DNA of 8,241 nucleotides, from assembly GCA_902795785.1 (NCBI GenBank), contig CADBMK010000112.1, positions 1 to 8,241 of the forward strand, written 5' to 3'. Position numbers and translations under genes: made by a program. Of the stretch, positions 1 to 5,162 are shown in pieces. This stretch comes from an uncultured Bacteroidia bacterium. Lineage in GTDB: Bacteria > Bacteroidota > Bacteroidia > Bacteroidales > UBA932. The first letter of the stretch is position 1. Each line of letters opens with the position of its first letter. The notes under the pieces were generated by a model that had not been told where the DNA came from, did no database searches, and saw only the letters and a list, made by a program, of their open reading frames with translations.

Positions 1-456
1 ATCTGCCACTGCGACACCAAGGTCAACAACATGCTGTTCGATGCAAACGGGCAGGTCCTCTGCGTCATCGACCTTGACACCGTAATGCCAAGTTTTGTAT
101 TCTCAGATTTCGGAGACTTCCTGCGCACCGCGGGAAGCAACCTCCCCGAAGACGCCCCTGACACGGACAAGATAGAATTCAGGATGGATATATTCAAGGC
201 CTTCACCAAAGGCTACCTGGAAAGCGCCGGAGCCTTCCTGACAAAGACGGAGACCGAAAACCTTCCATACGGAGCCATGCTTTTCCCATATATGCAGGCC
301 GTACGATTCCTGACAGACTACCTTAACGGCGATACCTATTATAAGATAAAGTATCCGGAGCACAATCTGGTCAGAACCCGCAATCAGCTGGCCCTGTTCA
401 AGGCAATAATGAGCCATCGGGAAGAGATGTCAGCATACATTGATTCCCTGATATAA
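1..456 (+). CDS. Phosphotransferase (APH/choline kinase-like) family kinase, C-terminal part
   Basis: The reading frame is open from the left edge and ends at TAA (454-456), so only the last 151 residues are present. The first visible residues contain the Brenner-type catalytic signature H-C-D-T-K-V-N-N (H3, D5, N10). It is followed by I-D-L-D (D24 and D26), the metal-binding counterpart of the DFG aspartate. This arrangement is typical of the aminoglycoside phosphotransferase/choline kinase superfamily (PF01636), cytosolic enzymes that transfer phosphate from ATP to a small hydroxylated substrate. Bacteroidales relatives are often annotated as N-acetylhexosamine kinase-like or, loosely, mucin desulfatase. 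A sugar kinase role is therefore plausible, but the substrate cannot be read from this fragment. The ATP-binding N-lobe lies outside the window. An antibiotic-resistance role is not supported, because the context is chromosomal housekeeping. Family assignment is fairly firm; substrate is unknown. Confidence 0.85.
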   Translation: MCHCDTKVNNMLFDANGQVLCVIDLDTVMPSFVFSDFGDFLRTAGSNLPEDAPDTDKIEFRMDIFKAFTKGYLESAGAFLTKTETENLPYGAMLFPYMQAVRFLTDYLNGDTYYKIKYPEHNLVRTRNQLALFKAIMSHREEMSAYIDSLI

Positions 457-460
457 AACA

Positions 461-490
461 AAAGACCCGGCAGAAAATTGCCGGGTCTTT
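461..490. terminator. Bidirectional intrinsic terminator between kinase and tRNA-Ser
   Basis: The arms 461-472 and 479-490 form a perfect 12-bp stem closed by the six-base loop GAAAAT. It starts 4 nt after the kinase stop codon and ends 1 nt before the tRNA 3' end. On the minus strand the stem is followed by TTTTGTTTT, a good U-tract for ending the tRNA transcript. On the plus strand only TTT follows, so termination of the kinase transcript may be weaker. Confidence 0.88.
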
Positions 491-491
491 G

Positions 492-580
492 CGGAGAGAA
501 GGAGATTCGAACTCCTGGTACACGGAAATGTGTACGGCAGTTTAGCAAACTGCTGGTTTCAGCCACTCACCCACCTCTCC
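492..580 (-). tRNA. tRNA-Ser, anticodon GCU
   Basis: The reverse complement folds as an 89-nt class II tRNA. The acceptor stem GGAGAGG pairs with TCTCTCC, with one terminal G-T wobble and discriminator G. The anticodon loop TTGCTAA gives anticodon GCU (plus-strand AGC at 544-546), which reads AGC and AGU serine codons. The long variable arm has a perfect 6-bp stem (518-523 with 530-535), as expected for serine. The T arm is AGGAG-TTCGAAT-CTCCT. The 3' CCA is not encoded, so it must be added by tRNA nucleotidyltransferase. A terminator follows immediately, and a Bacteroidota-type promoter lies about 40 bp upstream, so the gene is probably transcribed as a single unit. Confidence 0.97.
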
Positions 581-621
581 ATTCCGAGGGTCAGTTTTGT
601 ACTGAATGCCAAACGGGATTG

Positions 622-654
622 CAAATATACAATAAAATTTTGTTTTGCAACAAA
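622..654 (-). promoter_or_regulatory. Probable promoter of tRNA-Ser (Bacteroidota type)
   Basis: On the minus strand TATATTTG (622-629) matches the Bacteroidota -7 consensus TAnnTTTG exactly. A TTTG (651-654) lies 21 nt upstream, within the usual spacing for the -33 box. Transcription would start near 615 and give a leader of about 35 nt before the tRNA. The -33 box lies inside the T-tract of the preceding gene's terminator. This is a prediction from consensus match and position only. Confidence 0.6.
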
Positions 655-683
655 AAAGGGCCGCCATCTTGTGATGGCAGCCC
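651..683 (-). terminator. Intrinsic terminator of the OmpA-like/TPR lipoprotein gene
   Basis: Read on the minus strand, GGGC and GCCATC pair with GATGGC and GCCC across one T-G mismatch. The loop is ACAA, and the stem is followed directly by TTTTTTG. The hairpin (658-683) starts 22 nt beyond the TAA of the lipoprotein gene. It has the classical shape of a rho-independent terminator. Confidence 0.9.
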
Positions 684-705
684 ATTTATTTGATGCAGAT
701 AAATA

Positions 706-2346
706 TTATCTGAAGTCAGCAAACTCGATGTCCTTAGCTGCACGAGCCTTGAGGGCAGAGTTCTTAGATGCAATCTCAAGATACTTCTTGACATCATCAG
801 CCTTGCCAAGGCGGGCAGAAGCCACAGCCTTGATGTATGAGCCGTGAGGGCAAGGGCAAGCCTTTGCGATGGCAGCCTCTGTGTTGTTTGTAAGGAGAGC
901 AGCGAGAGCGGCGTTGCCACCCTTCTTGTCCTTAAGAGCTGCGTAAGCTGCATCGTAGTTGCCGTTGAGGATGTCAACTACAGCCTGGTTAGCCTTTGCA
1001 TCGTCGTTGCCTGAAGCAGCGAATGCCTTGGCAGCGGCAGCGAGGTCGTTGTTGCGAAGGGCGATAACACCCTTTGCGTTCTGAACGTCTGCGTCGTCAG
1101 CCTTAACAGCTGCAAGAGCCTTCTTGGCAGCAGCGTTGTCACCCTTCTTGAGGAGAGCAACTGCAAGGTTGTACTGAGCGCGGTCGCTGTCGAACTTCTC
1201 GATAGCCTTCTTGTAGAGCTCGATCTTCTTGTCAAGAGCCTTTGCGTTGGCAGCGGCGCGGAGAACAGCCTCCTCGTCAAGAACGTCGATGTTCTCGTCA
1301 ACGAGAGCAGCAAGCTCTTCTGCTGTGTAGTTCTTGTATTCAACGTTAGCGATGAAGCGTGCACGACGGAGTTCAGGAAGGACACCCTTCTTAAGCTCTG
1401 TGTAAACCTCAGAGATGTTCTTGATCTCGCTCTCACGGACAGCAGGATCGCTGTACATGTTGAGAACGCGGATGATGAGGTCCTTGTCCTGGATGTTAGA
1501 CTCAGAAACGAGCTCCTTGAAGCCCTCCCAGTCCTGACCTACTGACTTAACCTCAGGGTTCTCTACGTCCTTGCCCTTGACAACCTTTGTCCATGCCTTC
1601 TCAGCAGTCTTTGAACGCTTGTCAGAAAGCTTGGTGTTGAGAGCCTCACCACCGTCTGGAGATGCGTAAGCAACAACCTCGGTTCCCTTGAGAGTCTTTC
1701 TCTCGTTAGCCTTGATCTCGTCGAGAGCAGCCTGGAAATCCTTGATTGACTGTCCCTTGAGCTGCTTGCCAGCAACCTCGGCAGAGTTGATAGAGTAAAG
1801 GATCTGACCCTCAGCAGTCTGAGCGATCACGTCCTGGTAAGCATCAGCCTTGTATGAGAGAGTACCCTCTGTCTCAACAAGCATGTATGTTGTGTTGGCG
1901 CCGTCTGCAACCTTCTTTGCAGGAAGAACTGCTGACTTTGCAGGGTTCTTTGCCTTCTTTGCTACACCACGGAGTTCGAGGTAGCACTGCTCCATTCCTT
2001 CAACATAGTCGAAAGTGAGCTTTTCGGTAACTGTCTGGCCAGCCTTTGAAACGACCTTGAAGTTATCCTTTACCTTCTCACCCTGATAAGTGATAACCGG
2101 AGCGGCAGCCTCGCCTCCATCATAAACGATGACAGGAGTAACCTCGAGGATAGCCCTAGGGTTGAAATAATCTGCAGGATAAGTTACCTTGACGGTAGCC
2201 TCAATTTTACCGGCAACAACTTCGAGAACTGCTGGGTCACATGAAACTGTGACATTCTCAGCCTGTTTTGCCATCTTTTCAGGTGAAGAGCAGGCAACAG
2301 CTGTAAGCGCAAGTACGGCAGCTGCAAGTGTTTTAATACTTTTCAT
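706..2346 (-). CDS. Predicted lipoprotein with OmpA-like region and TPR-like repeats
   Basis: The product is 546 residues long. It starts with a lipoprotein signal peptide: K2 and K5, a hydrophobic stretch 6-17, and lipidation Cys19 in the context A-V-A-C. Residues 25-170 look like a beta-rich domain. Residues 175-335 contain an OmpA-C-like pattern, with A-Y-A-S-P-D-G at 226-232 and L-S-D-K-R at 240-244, suggesting contact with peptidoglycan or the outer membrane. Residues 355-535 are Ala-rich helical repeats resembling degenerate TPRs (for example 383-411 and 422-442). I chose the ATG at 2346 because it begins the signal peptide; upstream codons in this frame are Lys/Asn-rich leader sequence. 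Arg codons are mainly CGT/CGC, unlike the AGG/AGA preferred by the neighbour, which suggests high expression. Likely a periplasmic-side outer-membrane lipoprotein. Its function is not known to me; other Bacteroidales have similar uncharacterised proteins. Confidence 0.88.
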   Translation of the reverse strand: MKSIKTLAAAVLALTAVACSSPEKMAKQAENVTVSCDPAVLEVVAGKIEATVKVTYPADYFNPRAILEVTPVIVYDGGEAAAPVITYQGEKVKDNFKVVSKAGQTVTEKLTFDYVEGMEQCYLELRGVAKKAKNPAKSAVLPAKKVADGANTTYMLVETEGTLSYKADAYQDVIAQTAEGQILYSINSAEVAGKQLKGQSIKDFQAALDEIKANERKTLKGTEVVAYASPDGGEALNTKLSDKRSKTAEKAWTKVVKGKDVENPEVKSVGQDWEGFKELVSESNIQDKDLIIRVLNMYSDPAVRESEIKNISEVYTELKKGVLPELRRARFIANVEYKNYTAEELAALVDENIDVLDEEAVLRAAANAKALDKKIELYKKAIEKFDSDRAQYNLAVALLKKGDNAAAKKALAAVKADDADVQNAKGVIALRNNDLAAAAKAFAASGNDDAKANQAVVDILNGNYDAAYAALKDKKGGNAALAALLTNNTEAAIAKACPCPHGSYIKAVASARLGKADDVKKYLEIASKNSALKARAAKDIEFADFR

Positions 2347-2401
2347 GTCTGTGTTTATTAAGATTGTTAAACTGTTTATTGTCTTGTTCGTATTTAGCAG
2401 A

Positions 2402-2409
2402 CAAATATA
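2402..2409 (-). promoter_or_regulatory. Probable -7 promoter element of the lipoprotein gene
   Basis: On the minus strand TATATTTG matches the Bacteroidota consensus TAnnTTTG. It lies 55 nt before the chosen ATG, giving an AT-rich leader of roughly 48 nt. An A-rich tract lies just upstream (2411-2430 on the plus strand is T-rich), but I see no clear TTTG -33 box at 19-21 nt. An unstructured A-rich leader fits a strongly translated gene. Confidence 0.6.
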
Positions 2410-2439
2410 ATCATACTTTTTCTTTTTTCCTTGATTTAT

Positions 2440-2447
2440 TAACTTTG
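2440..2447 (+). promoter_or_regulatory. Probable -7 promoter element of the sigma-54 regulator operon
   Basis: TAACTTTG, followed by CA, matches the Bacteroidota -7 consensus TAnnTTTG exactly. It ends only 10 nt before the regulator's ATG, so the transcript would start at about 2452-2456 and be nearly leaderless. The -33 position, 19 nt upstream (2417-2420), reads TTTT rather than TTTG. This promoter is divergent from the lipoprotein promoter and lies back to back with it. Confidence 0.5.
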
Positions 2448-2457
2448 CAGATGACAA

Positions 2458-3696
2458 ATGGATACACAGGAATTACAGAAACTCAAAAACAAGTACGATA
2501 TCGTAGGTTCTGACGCCGCTCTGGACAGGGCTTTGGAGACAGCGGTTGCCGTTGCCCCGACGGATCTTATCGTGCTTATCTCCGGGGAAAGCGGAGTTGG
2601 AAAAGAAACCATTCCTAAGATAATCCACCAGAACAGCAGAAGGAAAAACGGGAAATACTTCGCGATCAACTGCGGAGCAATTCCTGAAGGAACCATAGAT
2701 TCAGAACTCTTCGGCCACGAGAAAGGATCTTTCACGGGAGCCACGGAGACAAGAAAGGGATATTTTGAAGAAGCCGACGGAGGCACCCTCTTCCTCGACG
2801 AGGTGGGCGAGCTCCCGCTGCCTTCCCAGGCAAAGCTTCTTCGCGTCCTTCAGAACGGTGAATTCATTAAAGTAGGATCGTCAAAGGTCCAGAAAACGGA
2901 CGTCAGGGTTATTGCCGCCACCAATGTAAACCTCGCACACGCAGTGGCCCAGGGCAAGTTCCGTGCAGATCTTTATTACAGACTAAACGCAATCCAGATA
3001 AGGATGCCGGCACTGAGGGAAAGGAAGGCGGACATCTACCTCCTTTTCAGAAAGTTCACATCCGATTTTTCAGCCAAGAACGGCATCTGCAAAGTAGCCC
3101 TCACCAACGAAGCCGTACAGCTTCTGATGAGTTACCGCTGGCCAGGCAATATCCGCCAGCTCAAGAACATAGCGGAGACCGTAACGGCGCTCGAATCCAA
3201 GCCGATTACTCCGACATCGGAAAAGGTGGTGGTGGACGCACACGTTCTTGCCACCTATATGCCTCAGGAGGCCGAGGCCCTTCCGGCAGTATTTGACGGA
3301 GCAAGGCAGGATGGCGCATCAGGCATGTCCGACACGGACCGCCAGATGATCTTCAAGGCACTGATCGAGCTCAAGCAGGACGTGGAAAAACTCAAGCAGG
3401 AGCGTCACTGCGCCCCTGTCCAGGCCACACAGACGCCTATCCCGGCCCCGGCGCAGCCTCCTATCCAGAGCGCGGTCCAGAATCCGGAACCGGAAGAAGT
3501 GGAATGGCAGGATGCGGCGGACGAGCCACAGCCAGCCGAGGCTCCGGTATCGCTTTCTGTCCAGAAGATGAACGAAGACCTCATCAAAAAGGCCCTCGAG
3601 AAGAGCGAAGGCAACAGAAAAGCCGCCGCCGACGAGCTTGGCATTTCAGAGCGCACCCTTTACAGGTGGATTAAAAGATACAATCTCGACAAATGA
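2458..3696 (+). CDS. Sigma-54-dependent transcriptional activator without sensory domain
   Basis: The 412-residue product begins almost directly with the AAA+ sigma-54 activator domain. Visible motifs are Walker A G-E-S-G-V-G-K-E (43-50), the sigma-54 contact loop G-S-F-T-G-A (90-95, a variant of GAFTGA), Walker B T-L-F-L-D-E (110-115), A-A-T-N (153-156), the arginine-finger region F-R-A-D-L-Y-Y-R-L (168-176) and sensor II W-P-G-N-I-R-Q-L (228-235). A predicted coiled coil (about 291-316) and a Pro/Gln/Glu-rich linker (about 318-366) precede a C-terminal Fis-type helix-turn-helix (about 383-408). There is no receiver, PAS or GAF domain, as in PspF, so activity may be set by a partner protein or by expression level. 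It would hydrolyse ATP to open RpoN-RNA polymerase promoters. A stop codon lies directly upstream in frame, so ATG 2458 is the first available start. It heads an operon with lptE-like, TPR and secG genes. Confidence 0.94.
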   Translation: MDTQELQKLKNKYDIVGSDAALDRALETAVAVAPTDLIVLISGESGVGKETIPKIIHQNSRRKNGKYFAINCGAIPEGTIDSELFGHEKGSFTGATETRKGYFEEADGGTLFLDEVGELPLPSQAKLLRVLQNGEFIKVGSSKVQKTDVRVIAATNVNLAHAVAQGKFRADLYYRLNAIQIRMPALRERKADIYLLFRKFTSDFSAKNGICKVALTNEAVQLLMSYRWPGNIRQLKNIAETVTALESKPITPTSEKVVVDAHVLATYMPQEAEALPAVFDGARQDGASGMSDTDRQMIFKALIELKQDVEKLKQERHCAPVQATQTPIPAPAQPPIQSAVQNPEPEEVEWQDAADEPQPAEAPVSLSVQKMNEDLIKKALEKSEGNRKAAADELGISERTLYRWIKRYNLDK

Positions 3697-4223
3697 GAAA
3701 AACCAGACTCATATCCGCATGCCTGGGAAGCATTCTGTCCCTTCTGGTCACGATGCTTCTGGTTCATTCCTGCGGAATCTATTCCTTCAGCGGTTCGTCG
3801 ATTGACTACACCAGCGTGAAGACCATCACCATAAACTACTTTGAGTACAAAGCCCTCAAGGTAAACCCATCCCTGAGCAATAACCTGACCGAAGCCCTCA
3901 GGGATCAGTTCAGGAAGCAGACCAGGCTCGAGCAGGTGGAGATGGACGGAGACCTGGAAATCGAAGGCGAGATTACGGGCTACGACGTAAGGGCAACTGC
4001 GGTAACGGCCAATGAAGTGGCCTCTCAGAACCGTCTTACAGTCACGGTCAAGATTAAATTCACCAACAGGAAGGATTCTTCACAGGACGTGGAGAAGAGC
4101 TTCTCACAGTACGCAGACTACGACTCAACCAATTCCCTCGATGCAGTGGAGTCGGCTCTCTGCGAGGAAATCGTAGAGAAACTCTGCGATGACATTTTCA
4201 ACGCAACAGTAGCACAGTGGTAA
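3693..4223 (+). CDS. lptE: LptE-like LPS-assembly lipoprotein
   Basis: The product has 176 residues. An N-terminal membrane segment (about 6-24) ends at Cys27 in V-H-S-C-G, a relaxed Bacteroidota lipobox, so the mature protein is probably an outer-membrane lipoprotein. The body has the pattern I associate with Bacteroidota LptE: C-G-I-Y-S-F-S-G after the lipid site, V-K-T-I-T-I (42-47), N-P-S-L-S-N-N-L-T-E-A-L-R-D (58-71), a G-D-L-E-I-E-G-E-I strand pair (86-94), R-L-T-V-T-V-K (114-120) and a C-terminal helix with D-I-F-N-A-T-V (167-173). LptE plugs the LptD barrel that inserts lipopolysaccharide into the outer leaflet. Its ATG overlaps the regulator's stop codon as ATGA, indicating translational coupling. 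The start is therefore well supported. The name rests on family pattern; sequence identity to proteobacterial LptE would be low. Confidence 0.85.
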   Translation: MRKTRLISACLGSILSLLVTMLLVHSCGIYSFSGSSIDYTSVKTITINYFEYKALKVNPSLSNNLTEALRDQFRKQTRLEQVEMDGDLEIEGEITGYDVRATAVTANEVASQNRLTVTVKIKFTNRKDSSQDVEKSFSQYADYDSTNSLDAVESALCEEIVEKLCDDIFNATVAQW

Positions 4224-4702
4224 ACCCCAAGGACATTCATATTTTAAGCGCAGAGGAACTGTCTGCCGTCGTAGACCGTTATCCATGGTTTGCAGCGGCC
4301 AGGAAGGTCCTTGCTGAAAAAGAAGCAGGCACAGCGGAGCAGGCGGCCATCTATATGGTCTCCCGCAGCATCGTCCACGATATTGCAAAACCTAAGAAGA
4401 AAAAGGAAAAGAAACTCCAGATAGGCGAGTTCTTCTCCTCTGAGCAGTACAAAAAAATAAGCCGTCAGGAAGACTCCATCTTCTCCTCCATCGCAAAGAT
4501 TGCAGCCAATCCGAAGGGCGACTCAACCCCTATCGAGGAAGAAAGCGGCACCGACGTTGCAACTGAAACTCTCGCAAAGATTTACGAGAAGCAGGGGCTT
4601 TTTGAGCAGGCTAACGGAATCTATTCCAAACTAATTTTGCGATATCCGGAAAAAAGTGCTTACTTTGCAACCCTTATAGAAAAAAATAAACAAACCATAT
4701 GA
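4217..4702 (+). CDS. Small TPR protein of unknown function
   Basis: The product has 161 residues and begins with GTG at 4217, overlapping the lptE-like stop codon by 7 nt; I see no upstream or nearby ATG. The N-terminal region (1-55) is helical with an aromatic Y-P-W-F (22-25). It is followed by a Lys cluster (58-67) and a polar, acidic linker (about 98-114). A single TPR-like unit then spans about 115-150, with the pattern T-E-T-L-A-K-I-Y-E-K-Q-G, then Q-A-N-G-I-Y-S-K-L and Y-P-E-K-S-A-Y-F. There is no signal peptide or membrane segment, so it is probably cytosolic. The same kind of protein sits before secG in other Bacteroidales as I recall, and its role there is not established. It may be a scaffold for envelope or secretion partners, but that is inference. 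Its stop overlaps the secG start as ATGA. Confidence 0.82.
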   Translation: MVNPKDIHILSAEELSAVVDRYPWFAAARKVLAEKEAGTAEQAAIYMVSRSIVHDIAKPKKKKEKKLQIGEFFSSEQYKKISRQEDSIFSSIAKIAANPKGDSTPIEEESGTDVATETLAKIYEKQGLFEQANGIYSKLILRYPEKSAYFATLIEKNKQTI

Positions 4703-5067
4703 ACGCATTATTCATTACTCTTACGGTATTTATCGTGATTGCCAGCCTCCTTCTCGTGCTGGTAGTTCTCCTCCAGAGCGGAAAGGGAGAGGGTCTTGCA
4801 AGCAATTTCGTTGCAGGCAACCAGGCTTTCGGTGTAAGGCAGACTGCAGACTTCCTTGAGAAGCTTACATGGGGTCTTGTAGCTTTCATCCTCGTCATCT
4901 CAATCGTTACCTCATTCACAACAGGCGGTAACAACAGGGCTGGAGTTGACATCACCAACGATATCGAGAACGTTCAGGAAAACAAGGCACCTGAGTTCCC
5001 TACAGCACCGGCTGCCGAGGCTCCTGCCGCAGAGGCACCTGCAACAGAGGCTGCTCCTGCAGAGTAA
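4699..5067 (+). CDS. secG: Preprotein translocase subunit SecG
   Basis: The 122-residue product has two hydrophobic membrane segments (about 4-25 and 56-73). The conserved cytosolic loop between them reads L-L-Q-S-G-K-G-E-G-L (24-33) with F-G-V-R (44-47), the SecG signature. SecG is the accessory inner-membrane subunit of the SecYEG channel and promotes SecA-driven protein export. Family members often have 75-110 residues. Here the C-terminal tail (about 96-122) is a low-complexity Ala/Pro/Glu repeat built on A-A-E-A-P, probably unstructured. The ATG overlaps the stop codon of the TPR gene (ATGA). The preceding A-rich sequence without Shine-Dalgarno is typical of this phylum. This is the last gene of the four-gene operon. 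Confidence 0.95.
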   Translation: MNALFITLTVFIVIASLLLVLVVLLQSGKGEGLASNFVAGNQAFGVRQTADFLEKLTWGLVAFILVISIVTSFTTGGNNRAGVDITNDIENVQENKAPEFPTAPAAEAPAAEAPATEAAPAE

Positions 5068-5076
5068 TTCCCGAGG

Positions 5077-5091
5077 CTGACAAATTGTCAG
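5077..5091. promoter_or_regulatory. Perfect palindrome upstream of clpB, candidate operator
   Basis: CTGACAAATTGTCAG is a perfect 7-bp inverted repeat around one central base. Its right arm includes the TTG (5085-5087) that could serve as the -33 box of a clpB promoter. A protein bound here would compete with RNA polymerase. It does not match the classical CIRCE sequence. No U-tract follows, so it is not a terminator. The binding factor is unknown. Confidence 0.45.
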
Positions 5092-5116
5092 TCAAAGGGC
5101 ATTGGAATATAATTTG
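5085..5116 (+). promoter_or_regulatory. Possible clpB promoter
   Basis: TTG (5085-5087) is followed after 20 nt by TATAATTTG (5108-5116). This resembles the Bacteroidota -33/-7 pair, with one extra base inside the -7 element. Transcription would begin near 5121-5124, at the very foot of the hairpin that follows. It is the only promoter-like sequence I see between secG and clpB, but the -7 match is imperfect. Confidence 0.4.
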
Positions 5117-5123
5117 ACTTACA

Positions 5124-5161
5124 ACAGTTGTCTGGCCAAAAGGCCGGGCGACTGTTTTTTT
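5124..5161 (+). terminator. Strong terminator-like hairpin between secG and clpB
   Basis: Arms 5124-5137 and 5142-5155 form a 14-bp stem with three G-U wobbles around an AAAA loop, followed by seven T residues (5155-5161). As a rho-independent terminator it would end the regulator-to-secG transcript 57 nt beyond the secG stop. The T-tract ends only 1 nt before the first possible clpB ATG, so any clpB transcript starting upstream must pass through it. That makes it a possible attenuator as well. Confidence 0.88.
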
Positions 5162-5162
5162 A

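Noticed and set aside
1..456. Aminoglycoside resistance gene
   Set aside because: The catalytic motifs are shared by the whole kinase superfamily, and the context is housekeeping with no mobile element. A sugar-kinase-like role fits better.
492..580. tRNA-Ser as an integration site for a mobile element
   Set aside because: No integrase, no direct repeat of the tRNA 3' end, and no foreign-looking DNA on either side within the window.
978..1436. Long alternative frame within the lipoprotein gene
   Set aside because: The translation is Arg/Ser/Leu-rich low complexity, a by-product of the biased codons of the true frame on the same strand.
2347..2457. N-terminal extension of the lipoprotein reading frame to an ATG at 2457
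   Set aside because: The extra 37 residues precede a clear lipoprotein signal peptide, and the DNA holds the divergent promoters. The signal peptide start at 2346 is far more likely.
2451..2513. A 20-codon out-of-frame reading frame starting at ATG 2451, a possible upstream peptide of the sigma-54 regulator
   Set aside because: It overlaps the regulator's start in another frame, probably begins at or before the transcript start, and shows no recognisable peptide.
581..5162. Sigma-54 promoter (GG-N10-GC, -24/-12) in the intergenic gaps that could be a target of the local activator
   Set aside because: Reading the gaps 581-705, 2347-2457 and 5068-5162 on both strands, I found no convincing match; near-hits lacked the -12 GC.
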